A stretch of DNA of 64,000 nucleotides from Empedobacter sp036647415 (GCF_036647415.1 NZ_JAVXKG010000001.1:138289-202288), one strand, 5' to 3'; numbered from the stretch's first letter, positions 9,585 through 18,531 are shown. A program made the numbers and translations. The notes: generated by a model from the sequence alone, not told the origin.

Positions 9585-9603
9585 TGTTCCACGTGGAACA
9601 TTT
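9584..9603. promoter_or_regulatory. parS site 1 (ParB-binding palindrome)
   Basis: AATGTTCCACGTGGAACATT is a perfect 20-base palindrome. Its 16-base core TGTTCCACGTGGAACA (9586-9601) fits the general chromosomal parS form TGTTNCACGTGNAACA. It occupies the short gap between ybeY and mnmG. ParB bound here would mark an origin-proximal region for segregation and SMC loading. The match is seen in the sequence; ParB binding is inferred. Confidence 0.85.
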
Positions 9604-9636
9604 ATTATTTTAAATCAAAAATAAGTTTAAAATCAA

Positions 9637-11508
9637 ATGATATTTCAATCAGAATATGATGTAATTGTAGTTGGTGGTGGACACGCTGGCGCAGAAGCAA
9701 CAGCCGCAGCAGCCAATTTAGGAGCAAAAACGCTTCTTGTTACGATGAACTTACAAATGATCGGACAAATGTCTTGTAATCCTGCTATGGGAGGAATTGC
9801 AAAAGGACAAATTGTTCGAGAAATTGATGCATTAGGTGGATACTCAGGTATCATCACAGATAAAACAATGATTCAATTCAAGATGTTGAATCAATCAAAA
9901 GGTCCTGCAATGTGGTCGCCTCGCGCACAATCAGACCGAATGCGTTTTGCAGAAGAATGGCGTTTATCGTTAGAAAGAACAGAAAATGTTGACTTCTTTC
10001 AAGACATGGTAAAAAGCTTAATCATCGAAAATGGAAAAGTTTGTGGAGTTGTTACAGCAATGGGAATGAGAATTCGTTCTAAATCTGTCGTGCTTACAAA
10101 TGGTACTTTTCTAAATGGTTTAATCCACATCGGAGAAAAACAATTTGGTGGTGGACGTATGGGCGAATCTGCTGCTTACGGAATAACAGAACAGTTAGTA
10201 GAATTAGGTTTTGAAGCTGGACGAATGAAAACAGGAACTCCTCCACGTGTAGATGGTCGCTCTATTGATTATTCTAAAATGGTCGAACAACCAGGAGATG
10301 AAAATCCGTCAAAATTCTCTTATACAAATACACCAAAATTAACAAAACAACGCTCTTGTTGGATTACATATACCAACCAAGAAGTACACGATTTGTTACG
10401 AGAAGGTTTCGATCGTTCGCCAATGTTTAATGGAACAATTCAATCTACAGGACCAAGATATTGTCCTTCTATTGAAGATAAAATTAATCGTTTTGCAGAC
10501 AAAGATCGTCATCAAATTTTTGCAGAACCAGAAGGTTGGAATACGATGGAATTCTATATTAATGGATTTTCAACATCATTACCAGACGATATTCAAGCAA
10601 GAGCTTTACGTACAGTTCCTGGTTTTGAACATGCAAAAATCTTACGTCCTGGTTATGCAATCGAATATGATTTCTTTCCGCCAACACAATTAAAACACAC
10701 ATTAGAAACCAAAATAATTGACAATTTATATTGCGCTGGACAAATTAACGGAACAACAGGATATGAAGAAGCGGCTTCTCAAGGATTAATGGCTGGTATT
10801 AATGCAGCATTAAAAATTCAAGAAAAAGAACCTTTAATCCTAAATCGTAACGAAGCATATATTGGTGTTTTGATAGATGATTTAATCACAAAAGGAACAG
10901 AAGAACCTTATCGTATGTTTACTTCTCGTGCAGAATATCGTATTCTATTAAGACAAGATAATGCTGACGAACGATTAACAAGAAAAGCTTTTGATATTGG
11001 TTTAGCATCGGAAGATCGTTTGAGAAGAATGGAAGAAAAATTTGACAAAGCAGAAAAATTAATCAACTATTTCGAAGAAAACTCTGTTCAACCAAAAGAG
11101 ATAAATGAAGTTATTGAAGAGCGAGAAGGAACACCATTAAAACAACCAAATAAAATGATTGCGGTTATTTCTCGTCCTGAATTAAAATTAGCTGATTTCA
11201 CAAAATTACCTCGTGTAAAAGAATTTGTTGAAGAAAATAAATATGATGTTGAAGAATTGGAACAAACCGAAATTCAAATCAAATACAAAGGCTACATCAA
11301 GAAAGAACAACAAAACGCAGATAAACTTCATCGATTAGAAAATTTAAAAATACCAACAAATATTGATTATAATTTGTTAGTTTCGATGTCGATAGAAGCG
11401 CGTCAAAAAATGACAAAATTACGACCTGCAACTGTAGCGCAAGCATCAAGAATAAGTGGTGTTTCGCCAGCAGATATTAGTGTATTATTAATTTACATGG
11501 GTAGATAA
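9637..11508 (+). CDS. mnmG: tRNA uridine-5-carboxymethylaminomethyl modification enzyme MnmG (GidA)
   Basis: With MnmE, this FAD enzyme adds the carboxymethylaminomethyl group to U34 of several tRNAs. The 623-residue protein has the FAD-binding VGGGHAGAE at 12-20 and the family block CNPAMGGIAKGQIVREIDAL near residues 47-66, and it ends in the usual helical C-terminal domain that contacts MnmE and tRNA. Length and start are standard. The gene is bracketed by two parS sites; mnmG is origin-proximal in many bacteria. The next gene is an unrelated methyltransferase, not rsmG. Confidence 0.97.
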   Translation: MIFQSEYDVIVVGGGHAGAEATAAAANLGAKTLLVTMNLQMIGQMSCNPAMGGIAKGQIVREIDALGGYSGIITDKTMIQFKMLNQSKGPAMWSPRAQSDRMRFAEEWRLSLERTENVDFFQDMVKSLIIENGKVCGVVTAMGMRIRSKSVVLTNGTFLNGLIHIGEKQFGGGRMGESAAYGITEQLVELGFEAGRMKTGTPPRVDGRSIDYSKMVEQPGDENPSKFSYTNTPKLTKQRSCWITYTNQEVHDLLREGFDRSPMFNGTIQSTGPRYCPSIEDKINRFADKDRHQIFAEPEGWNTMEFYINGFSTSLPDDIQARALRTVPGFEHAKILRPGYAIEYDFFPPTQLKHTLETKIIDNLYCAGQINGTTGYEEAASQGLMAGINAALKIQEKEPLILNRNEAYIGVLIDDLITKGTEEPYRMFTSRAEYRILLRQDNADERLTRKAFDIGLASEDRLRRMEEKFDKAEKLINYFEENSVQPKEINEVIEEREGTPLKQPNKMIAVISRPELKLADFTKLPRVKEFVEENKYDVEELEQTEIQIKYKGYIKKEQQNADKLHRLENLKIPTNIDYNLLVSMSIEARQKMTKLRPATVAQASRISGVSPADISVLLIYMGR

Positions 11509-11509
11509 A

Positions 11510-12403
11510 ATGGAAAATGTTCCACGTGAAACATATCAAGAAAATCCTTCAAAAGAAGGATTTTTTGGTAAGAAGAAATTAGATTTAAAAGATTATTTTT
11601 TGACAGGAGAAAACTTCGAATTATACGAAGATTCTAAAACGGGAGTTTTGTATACTCTCCCCCAGCCTATCGAAAATTTAGAAAAGTATTACGAAAGCGA
11701 AAATTATATTTCGCACACAGATGGTAAAAAATCTGTTTTCGAAAGATTTTATCAAATTGCAAAATCAATTAATCTAAATAATAAATTAGAGTTGATTAAT
11801 AAAATAGCAAATGGTAAAAAGATTTTGGATTATGGTTGTGGCGTTGGCGACTACTTAGAATTTATGCAAAAAAATGGTTATGATGTTTTGGGAATGGAAC
11901 CAAATGATTCTGCCAGAAAAATTGCTCAATCAAAAATAGGAAAAGACAAAGTTGTTTCTACAGAACTAGAACAGATAAATGAAAAATTTGATGTCATTAC
12001 ACTTTGGCATGTTTTAGAACATATTCCGAATCTGAATGAAATAATAGAACAGTTAAAAAATCATTTGACAGAAAATGGAACTTTAATAATTGCTGTTCCA
12101 AATCATCAGTCGTATGATGCAAAATATTATGGTGAAAAATGGGCGGCTTACGATGTTCCTCGTCATCTTTGGCATTTTACAGAAGATAGTATGCGCAGAC
12201 TTTTTAACAACTTTGGTATGAAAATTGAATCTGTACATCCGATGAAATTAGATGCATTTTATGTGAGTCTACTTTCAGAAAAATACAAGGGTAATAAATT
12301 AGGTTTTTTAAATGCAATTCGAGTTGGAATACAATCTAACATGAAAGCAAAGAAAACAGGAGAATATTCTTCATTAATTTATACAATTAAGATTCAAAAT
12401 TAA
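11510..12403 (+). CDS. Class I SAM-dependent methyltransferase
   Basis: The 297-residue protein has a ~95-residue N-terminal region with a YxSxxYxSH-like segment, then a Methyltransf_23-type Rossmann domain with SAM-binding motif I at 105-115 (ILDYGCGVGDY), a following acidic Met-Glu-Pro, and LWHVLEHIPN in the catalytic region. The substrate is unknown; relatives modify glycans, lipids or quinones. The start codon lies 1 base after the mnmG stop. A parS site is embedded in codons 3-8, so residues Asn-Val-Pro-Arg-Glu-Thr are dictated by the DNA site. Confidence 0.85.
   Translation: MENVPRETYQENPSKEGFFGKKKLDLKDYFLTGENFELYEDSKTGVLYTLPQPIENLEKYYESENYISHTDGKKSVFERFYQIAKSINLNNKLELINKIANGKKILDYGCGVGDYLEFMQKNGYDVLGMEPNDSARKIAQSKIGKDKVVSTELEQINEKFDVITLWHVLEHIPNLNEIIEQLKNHLTENGTLIIAVPNHQSYDAKYYGEKWAAYDVPRHLWHFTEDSMRRLFNNFGMKIESVHPMKLDAFYVSLLSEKYKGNKLGFLNAIRVGIQSNMKAKKTGEYSSLIYTIKIQN
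11518..11533. promoter_or_regulatory. parS site 2 (within a coding start)
   Basis: TGTTCCACGTGAAACA matches the B. subtilis-type parS consensus TGTTNCACGTGAAACA at every fixed position. It lies 1.93 kb from site 1, on the other side of mnmG, inside the first codons of the methyltransferase gene. Confidence 0.85.
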
Positions 12404-12533
12404 TATAAAGCTATTTAAGCATAGATTTAGACTTAAAATAAGCTGTACTATTGTTTTTTTGAAATTATTGCTTAAAATTAATTTATGAAGCCCGATTTTT
12501 AAACTAAAAATGTAATAAATAAGATAGAAAGCT

Positions 12534-13049
12534 ATGAAAAAAAGTATTTTATTATTTGGTATTTGCGCAACTGCTTTATTAAGTTCTTGTGCATCGACAA
12601 CAGTTGCAAAACAAGAAATTAATACAGGAAAAGAAGTTCGTGGTGCATGGACTTTAACAAATGTAGATTATCAAGGTTTAGCAAATAATCAAGTTGAAGG
12701 AAATGTACGTGTAAACGAAAAAGTAGCACGTGTATTTGATATGGCTTCTCCGGAATGTTATGAAGGTTCTACATGGAATTTAGTTCAAAATAATAAAAAA
12801 GGAACTTATACTTTTAACAGTGCTGGAGCAGATTGTCCACAAGGAACTGCAAATATTATCTGGAACTTAACACAAGATGGTTCGGAAACATATTTTACAT
12901 TTAAAGATGTTACAGGTATCAAAGCAAAACAAAATACAGCTGGATATAAGTTGAGAGTAGATCAAGTTGATACAAACTCTATGCGTTTAGTACAAGATGT
13001 AAATGCAAATGGTAAAATAGTACAAATTGTTTATTCTTTTCAACGTTAA
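12534..13049 (+). CDS. Lipocalin-like lipoprotein
   Basis: The 171-residue protein has a classic lipoprotein signal with lipobox Leu-Ser-Ser-Cys at residues 16-19. The mature part has a G-x-W motif early (RGAWTLTNV) and alternating strands ending in LVQDVNANGKIVQIVYSFQR, as in lipocalin-like proteins of Bacteroidota. The function is unknown; a role in envelope stability or ligand binding is plausible. It lies 27 bases ahead of the OmpA lipoprotein gene and probably shares its transcript. The 130 bases before it hold no gene. Confidence 0.75.
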   Translation: MKKSILLFGICATALLSSCASTTVAKQEINTGKEVRGAWTLTNVDYQGLANNQVEGNVRVNEKVARVFDMASPECYEGSTWNLVQNNKKGTYTFNSAGADCPQGTANIIWNLTQDGSETYFTFKDVTGIKAKQNTAGYKLRVDQVDTNSMRLVQDVNANGKIVQIVYSFQR

Positions 13050-13076
13050 TCAAATCAAACTATAAACTCAGAAATT

Positions 13077-13775
13077 ATGAAAAAAATAAATACTAAAGTT
13101 GCAGCGATTATCTTAGGAGGTTCATTTATTATGTCTTCTTGTACTGCAGTTCAAAACGCAAATAACACACAGAAAGGTGCTGGTATTGGTGCGGTTGCTG
13201 GTGGTGTTATTGGAGGTATCTTAGGTAACAATATCGGAAAAGGTGGTAATACTGCTTTAGGAGCTGTTATTGGTGCTGCTGTTGGTGGTGCTGCTGGTGG
13301 TGTTATTGGAAACAAAATGGATAAACAAGCGCAAAAAATTGAGCAAGTTTTACCAGGTGCAGAAGTTGTTCGTACAGAAGAAGGTATTAACTTAATTTTA
13401 GACGAAAACTCTCGCGTAACTTTCGAATACAACAAAGATGGTTTAACACCTACTGCAAAAGCTAATCTAGATAAATTGGTAGAAGTTTTTAAAGAATATC
13501 CAGATACTAATTTATTAATTGTTGGACACACAGACAACAAAGGATCACAGGCATACAACTTACCATTATCTCAAAAACGTGCATTATCTGTAAAAAACTA
13601 TTTAGTTTCTAAAGGTATTTCTGCATCTCGTTTAACATCACAAGGTAAAGGTTTGGAAGAACCAATTGCTGACAATTCAACTGAAGCAGGACGCGCTCAA
13701 AACCGTCGTGTAGAAATTGCAATTACTGCAAACGAAAAAATGAAAGCAGACGCTGCTAAAGAAGCTGGTCAATAA
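13077..13775 (+). CDS. OmpA-family lipoprotein with glycine zipper
   Basis: The 232-residue protein begins with a lipoprotein signal (lipobox Met-Ser-Ser-Cys). A glycine-zipper region (about 33-83) follows, rich in GGVIGG and GAAVGG repeats that could insert in or pack against membrane. The C-terminal OmpA domain (about 103-220) has the peptidoglycan-binding core VGHTDNKGS, with the NLPLSQKRA helix and the RAQNRRVEI end. It likely tethers the outer membrane to peptidoglycan. A strong terminator follows. Confidence 0.92.
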   Translation: MKKINTKVAAIILGGSFIMSSCTAVQNANNTQKGAGIGAVAGGVIGGILGNNIGKGGNTALGAVIGAAVGGAAGGVIGNKMDKQAQKIEQVLPGAEVVRTEEGINLILDENSRVTFEYNKDGLTPTAKANLDKLVEVFKEYPDTNLLIVGHTDNKGSQAYNLPLSQKRALSVKNYLVSKGISASRLTSQGKGLEEPIADNSTEAGRAQNRRVEIAITANEKMKADAAKEAGQ

Positions 13776-13798
13776 TCATTTTTTACTCGATAAATACT

Positions 13799-13830
13799 AA
13801 AAAAGCGTTCAGAATCTGAACGCTTTTTTT
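13799..13830. terminator. Bidirectional hairpin terminator
   Basis: A 12-bp perfect stem (13801-13812 with 13816-13827) with a 3-base loop is flanked by A and T runs. It separates the converging OmpA gene and lipoprotein gene. Confidence 0.88.
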
Positions 13831-13850
13831 ATGAAAACTAGTTTATGAAA

Positions 13851-14945
13851 TTATTTAAAATTAACGACAAACCATTTATTATTAATCTTCTCTAAAGTTA
13901 CTTGATAGGTTTTAGATGATTGATCTTTCAAGTTTACATTTACTTCAACTAAAGCAACTTTTTCATCTGCATCCAAAACTTTAGAATCTTTAATAGACGA
14001 CTGCTCTAGAACTTTGATTGCATCATCTCCAGAAAATTTTTGATAGGTTGACCATTCTCCACTACGTGTTAAAGCAAAAGCACCCGAATAATTCTTCTTG
14101 GAAATATTTGTCATAAATCGATTCGACAAAGACTTTACCATTCCAGCTTCTTTACTTACAATAGCAGGCGAAGAAACAGTTGTAGAATCTGAAACTTCAG
14201 AAGCTCCACCAATCAATTCAACAGGAACTTTTATCGCTTTTCTATTAGTTAAATAACGTTCAGAATTAGGAATTCTAATCAAAACATCTAACCGATCATT
14301 CTTAATTTTAGATGCGTCTAAAGAAGAATATTTAAAACTGATTGCATTCTTACGATACAAGTCATCCATAGAATTAGGATCAATTGTAGATCGAAAACTA
14401 TGTACAATATTACCCGAATTAAAAACTTCTATAGTTGCTGTAACTGGCTGTTCTAACTGAATTTCTTGACCTTCTGAATTATAAAAAAATGGAGAAATAG
14501 ATACTCCCGTTTCGTCTTGTTTTATACTAAAATCAAATCGCTGTACATTAGTTGTTGGCTCTGATGGCGTTTCTTCAATCGGTGTAATAGATCCTGCTTT
14601 TGGAATTCCATTGGCTAAAGGAACTTGATTTCTGTTCCAAGTAAACTTATTTTCTAGTGCAACTTTTTCAGCTAAATCAAATATTTCTCCAACGTTTTTA
14701 CCATCTAACATTGTACGAACAGCAGCCCAACGCGAATCATTATCGCTTGTTTGACTTGTTTTGTATTCGTAAATTATTTGCAATGCTTCTTTAAATTTAT
14801 CTTGTTGCAAAACAGGTAACGCTTTCGAAATCTGATCTACAGTTTCGCTAAATGTTTGTGCAGAACTAGAATCTATTTCGATGTTATCATTTTTACAACT
14901 AAAAATCATAAAAGCTATTGAAGCAATGATTAATAAACGTTTCAT
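13851..14945 (-). CDS. Uncharacterised lipoprotein (DUF6694-like N-terminal region)
   Basis: The 364-residue protein has a short lipoprotein signal (Met-Lys-Arg-Leu-Leu, lipobox Ile-Phe-Ser-Cys). The segment at about 30-105 looks like small lipoproteins that count DALQ-like helices (FSETVDQISKALP), resembling DUF6694; this is a weak recollection. A middle beta-rich domain and a C-terminal domain of about 85 residues, resembling an NTF2/DUF4878-like fold, follow. The role is unknown. It lies 59 bases after the ClC gene on the same strand. Confidence 0.65.
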   Translation of the reverse strand: MKRLLIIASIAFMIFSCKNDNIEIDSSSAQTFSETVDQISKALPVLQQDKFKEALQIIYEYKTSQTSDNDSRWAAVRTMLDGKNVGEIFDLAEKVALENKFTWNRNQVPLANGIPKAGSITPIEETPSEPTTNVQRFDFSIKQDETGVSISPFFYNSEGQEIQLEQPVTATIEVFNSGNIVHSFRSTIDPNSMDDLYRKNAISFKYSSLDASKIKNDRLDVLIRIPNSERYLTNRKAIKVPVELIGGASEVSDSTTVSSPAIVSKEAGMVKSLSNRFMTNISKKNYSGAFALTRSGEWSTYQKFSGDDAIKVLEQSSIKDSKVLDADEKVALVEVNVNLKDQSSKTYQVTLEKINNKWFVVNFK

Positions 14946-15004
14946 ATTCTTTTGATTAAGCAGTTTATGTTTGTGATTTTACAAGGAGTAAATATACTAA
15001 ATAC

Positions 15005-16372
15005 TTATATTGAATTGGAATTATTTTGAGGATTATTTGGATTTAATTCTTTGACAATCACTTCTGAAGTTTTCTCATAAAATGATTTTGAATCAATTAA
15101 TGTCGCAATCAAATTAGAACCCCAAGCAGCAACTAATAAATAAAAAATAACAGAATGGCGATCTGTCATTTCTAAAACTAAAATAGCGCAGGTAAATGGT
15201 GATCGCGTAAAAGCTGTTAAAAAAGCAACCATACCAATCATTACCAACATATTGGTTTGTTTGGGCTGTAAGGTGAAAAATTCACCAAATAATGCCCCAA
15301 TAGAACCTCCAAAACTTAGAGCTGGAGCAAAAATTCCACCTGCACCTCCGTTTGTAAATGAAATAATTCCGTTAAATAATCGTGCTGGAACGGTATACCA
15401 TTCTACTGTTTTATCAGACTCAAATAATAATCTATCCAATAATAAATTACCTGCTCCTACACTATCTTTATTGGTATAAAAAACAATTGTTGCAAATAAC
15501 ATGACCAAAACAAAACCTAATGCAAATTGTTGCTTTGGTTTTAATTTCTTTTTAAAACGATTAACAGCAAAAGCAATTTTACCGAAATAAGCACCAAATA
15601 TTCCACACAAAAATGTAACCAATAACAAAATCATAAAGAAATGAAAACCATCCGAATCTACTTGTGGAAAACCAAAAACCAAATAAGGTCCTAACAAAGA
15701 TTGAGCAGTAAAACCAGCAATAATTACAGATGAAAAAACAGTTGTTCGAAGATATTTTAAATGATTTTTGGTTAATTCTTCTATTGCAAAAACAATTCCT
15801 CCAAGTGGTGTATTAAAAGCCGCTGCAAGACCTGCAGCTCCACCAGTAATTATCATTAATTTATCTGAAATTTTTGGCCAAGATTTTGGAAGAATCCGGT
15901 TCGTTACATGTAAAATAGATGCCGCAATTTGTATTGTTGGTCCTTCTCTACCAACAACTCCGCCTCCAAGCGACATAAAAAAACTACTAATAATTTTTAC
16001 GATAATAATACGAATACTCAGTAACTCGTTTATAATTTTAGATTTCTTTTTTGGTAAAACCAGAGCTGCCATAACTTGCGGAATTCCACTTGCGTTAGAA
16101 TATTTTGCAAAATAACGAACAGATATAAATGATAAAAAGAAAAAAACAGGTGCAAGAATAAAAACCCATGCCCTGTTATTTTTATAAAACAATAAAAAAA
16201 CTTCTTCTCCAAAATGTAGAATCTGAGCATATAAAACTGCTATACATCCTACAATACAAGATGCAATCCACAGAGGAATGCTTTGTAGTAAAAATTTGCT
16301 TGCCTTAGGATTCCTTAAAAATTCTAAGCGAGAAAATAATAATTGTAAAAAGCTTTGTCCGAACTTTTTCAT
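15005..16372 (-). CDS. ClC-family chloride channel / H+-Cl- antiporter
   Basis: The 455-residue membrane protein has the ClC signature loops in order: SGIPQ (selectivity filter serine), GREGPTIQ with the gating glutamate, and GGIFAPAL near residue 350. It lacks C-terminal CBS domains. Prokaryotic members mostly exchange chloride for protons and help in acid resistance; whether this one is channel or exchanger needs the internal proton glutamate to be aligned. A -7 promoter element lies 20 bases upstream of its start, at the end of the pirin gene. Confidence 0.93.
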   Translation of the reverse strand: MKKFGQSFLQLLFSRLEFLRNPKASKFLLQSIPLWIASCIVGCIAVLYAQILHFGEEVFLLFYKNNRAWVFILAPVFFFLSFISVRYFAKYSNASGIPQVMAALVLPKKKSKIINELLSIRIIIVKIISSFFMSLGGGVVGREGPTIQIAASILHVTNRILPKSWPKISDKLMIITGGAAGLAAAFNTPLGGIVFAIEELTKNHLKYLRTTVFSSVIIAGFTAQSLLGPYLVFGFPQVDSDGFHFFMILLLVTFLCGIFGAYFGKIAFAVNRFKKKLKPKQQFALGFVLVMLFATIVFYTNKDSVGAGNLLLDRLLFESDKTVEWYTVPARLFNGIISFTNGGAGGIFAPALSFGGSIGALFGEFFTLQPKQTNMLVMIGMVAFLTAFTRSPFTCAILVLEMTDRHSVIFYLLVAAWGSNLIATLIDSKSFYEKTSEVIVKELNPNNPQNNSNSI

Positions 16373-16391
16373 ATTTAGGTTGATTGTTTCC

Positions 16392-16399
16392 CAAATTTA
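16392..16399 (-). promoter_or_regulatory. -7 element for the ClC gene
   Basis: On the minus strand TAAATTTG matches TAnnTTTG exactly. It overlaps the pirin stop codon and leaves a leader of only about 15 bases before the ClC ATG. Confidence 0.45.
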
Positions 16400-17110
16400 G
16401 AAATTCATTGGGACTTCAATCAACATTAAACGTGAATTTTTAGAAACTTTAAAAGAAAACTCATTTGCATTTGTAATTTCAATCACATCGCGACGATCTA
16501 ATTTATTTCCTTCAAACTCAACTTCTCCTTCTACAACCATAAAGAAAACACCATTTCCTTCTTTTTGTACTTTATATGTTTCTAGTTTATCTTCTGAATA
16601 ATTTCCTAAGAAAATCCAAGCATCTTGATAAACCCATACACCTTGATCATCAGGATTTGGCGAAAGAACTTGATACAATTCATTTTCTTTAGCTACTTCA
16701 CGAACAGAAATTTGTTGATAACGAGGTTCTACATTTTGTTTATTTGGAATAATCCAAATCTGAAAAAAATGTCCTTCTTGATTTTCATAAGCATTCATCT
16801 CGCTATGAAAAACTCCCGTACCAGCACTCATCATTTGTACATCTCCAGACTCTATAATAGATCCGTTTCCCATAGAATCTTCATGAGAAATTCCTCCTTT
16901 TGTAGGAATTGTAATAATTTCCATATTATCGTGTGGATGTTTTCCAAAACCTACTCCTCCTGTAATAATATCATCATTAACAACACGTAAAGCTCCAAAA
17001 TGAATACGATTTGCATCATAATAATTTGAAAAACTATATGAATGGCGTGTATTTAACCAACCATGATTAGCTCCACCTCTTGTATCTGATTTAAATATTT
17101 GATAATCCAT
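16397..17110 (-). CDS. Pirin family protein (YhaK-like bicupin)
   Basis: The 237-residue protein has the N-terminal pirin cupin with metal ligands in GKHPHDNMEI (two His) and in TGVFHSEMN (a His and a Glu), and the typical start NHGWLNTRHSYSFSNYYD. The C-terminal cupin is shorter, as in YhaK. Pirins bind iron and some have quercetin dioxygenase activity; the physiological substrate is generally unknown. The gene has its own -7 element and lies directly upstream of the ClC gene, so the two may be partly co-transcribed. Confidence 0.9.
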   Translation of the reverse strand: MDYQIFKSDTRGGANHGWLNTRHSYSFSNYYDANRIHFGALRVVNDDIITGGVGFGKHPHDNMEIITIPTKGGISHEDSMGNGSIIESGDVQMMSAGTGVFHSEMNAYENQEGHFFQIWIIPNKQNVEPRYQQISVREVAKENELYQVLSPNPDDQGVWVYQDAWIFLGNYSEDKLETYKVQKEGNGVFFMVVEGEVEFEGNKLDRRDVIEITNANEFSFKVSKNSRLMLIEVPMNF

Positions 17111-17126
17111 TGTTTAATATTTTATT

Positions 17127-17134
17127 CAAAGATA
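17127..17134 (-). promoter_or_regulatory. -7 element for the pirin gene
   Basis: On the minus strand TATCTTTG fits TAnnTTTG exactly and lies 16 bases before the pirin start codon, which predicts a leader of about 12 bases. Confidence 0.5.
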
Positions 17135-17271
17135 CTAAACACAATAAAAATTTCTATTGATTTGTGTTAAGTAATCACATTTGAAAAAACAATCAAAAAA
17201 AATATTAGCTTTATTAACGAAATGTTAAATTTATTTAATAATTTAGCATTACATTAACACATGAGTATATT

Positions 17272-17391
17272 ATGCTATCAAATTCGGACGGTTCTACATC
17301 TAATTTAATTTTATGGATTATAGTTCAAATCGTATTGGTAACTATGATAGCAGTTATTTTGTATAAACTCTACAAAAAACTTACAAAATAA
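17272..17391 (+). CDS. 39-residue single-helix membrane mini-protein
   Basis: The ATG at 17272 gives Met-Leu-Ser-Asn-Ser-Asp, a Ser/Asn-rich head, one strong membrane helix (about 13-32) and a basic tail ending Lys-Lys-Leu-Thr-Lys. The TAA abuts a strong terminator oriented to serve it, and TAATTTAG, one base off TAnnTTTG, lies about 25 bases upstream at 17239-17246. These flanks suggest a real transcription unit. It is divergent from the pirin gene. No known family was recognised, and it is below the usual length cut-off of gene callers. Confidence 0.5.
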   Translation: MLSNSDGSTSNLILWIIVQIVLVTMIAVILYKLYKKLTK

Positions 17392-17422
17392 AAAAGGTTC
17401 CAATTTTATATTGGAACCTTTT
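17392..17422. terminator. Bidirectional hairpin terminator
   Basis: A 13-bp perfect stem (17392-17404 with 17410-17422) with a 5-base loop and A/T ends lies between the mini-protein gene and the convergent dehydrogenase gene. Confidence 0.87.
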
Positions 17423-17437
17423 ACTTTTAGTCTATTT

Positions 17438-18391
17438 TTAATTTGCTTTTGACCAAGCAATTATTTTATCTCGGATAAATTCTGCAAGTTTTATTTTACT
17501 TTGATGTGTCCAACCTGCAATATGAGGCGCTAAAACAACATTTTCTGCTTGAATCAAATACTGAAATTCTTCTGGTAAATCTGATACAATTAATTTCTCA
17601 AAACTAGATTTTTCAAATTCTAAAACATCTAAAGCAGCTCCTAAAACTTTACCCGTTTTCATCGCATTTACCAAATCCTTTGTTACAACTGATTTTCCTC
17701 GAGCCGTATTTACAAAATAAAAAGAATGTTGAAAATTATGTATAAACTGAGCGTTTATCATTTTCGAAGTTTCTGGTGTTTGTGGCGTATGCAAACTTAC
17801 AATTTCGGCACGCTGAAAAAACTCTTCTAACGAAACTTGCGTCGCATATTGGTTGCCTTTATTTGGTAAAATATCATAATAAATCACATCAACATCAAAA
17901 CCTTGTAAGCGTTTTGCAAAAGCATTTCCCATATTTCCGTAACCTATAATCCCGACTGTTTTACCTTTTAATTCATCGCCACGATTTTCTTCGCGTTTCC
18001 AAATTCCATTACGAACTTCGTTGTCTGCTCTACGTAAATGATGCATCAACATCAACAACATTCCTATTGCGTGTTCACCAACAGAATCGCGATTACCTTC
18101 GGGAGAATTAAACAACGTAATATTTTGTTGCGCGGCAAAATCTTCGTCAATATTTTCTAAGCCCGCTCCTACTCTACCAATAAATTTCAGATTATTTGCC
18201 TTTGTTAAAAAAGCTTTATCAATCGGAAAACGACTTCTAACAATCATGCCATCATATTCTGCTATTTTTTCTTCGATGATTTCTTTTGACGAAGTATAAT
18301 CCTCATCAACAATAAAACCAGCATCACGTAAACCTGTATTTAGACATTCGTGATTAGAATCTATTGCTAAGATTTTATAAGGCGTATTCAT
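17438..18391 (-). CDS. NAD-dependent D-2-hydroxyacid dehydrogenase (SerA-like)
   Basis: The 317-residue protein has the D-isomer 2-hydroxyacid dehydrogenase layout: a split substrate domain with VGAGLENID, a Rossmann domain with GIIGYGNMG at 147-155, the active Arg in NTARG, and the active His in the APHIAGWT segment near the end. It is short, without the ACT domain of many SerA proteins. Phosphoglycerate dehydrogenase is the common assignment in this phylum, but the substrate cannot be fixed from sequence. A -7 element sits 18 bases upstream of the start. Confidence 0.85.
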   Translation of the reverse strand: MNTPYKILAIDSNHECLNTGLRDAGFIVDEDYTSSKEIIEEKIAEYDGMIVRSRFPIDKAFLTKANNLKFIGRVGAGLENIDEDFAAQQNITLFNSPEGNRDSVGEHAIGMLLMLMHHLRRADNEVRNGIWKREENRGDELKGKTVGIIGYGNMGNAFAKRLQGFDVDVIYYDILPNKGNQYATQVSLEEFFQRAEIVSLHTPQTPETSKMINAQFIHNFQHSFYFVNTARGKSVVTKDLVNAMKTGKVLGAALDVLEFEKSSFEKLIVSDLPEEFQYLIQAENVVLAPHIAGWTHQSKIKLAEFIRDKIIAWSKAN

Positions 18392-18408
18392 TGTTCTAAA
18401 ATTTTAAT

Positions 18409-18416
18409 CAAAGTTA
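18409..18416 (-). promoter_or_regulatory. -7 element for the hydroxyacid dehydrogenase gene
   Basis: On the minus strand TAACTTTG fits TAnnTTTG exactly, with a predicted leader of about 13 bases. Confidence 0.5.
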
Positions 18417-18531
18417 CAACGAAACACAAGTATATTATAGTAAAAACGAATAAAATAGCTAATTAACAAATAGTTTATAACATGGTTAATAACTACATAA
18501 TTAATTGATATAAAGAAAAATATAGTGTTAA

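Noticed and set aside
13151..13558. Long antisense frame opposite the OmpA-type lipoprotein
   Set aside because: It is a proline/alanine-rich shadow of the glycine-zipper codons on the other strand and has no start signals of its own. Other long antisense frames in the window are of the same kind.
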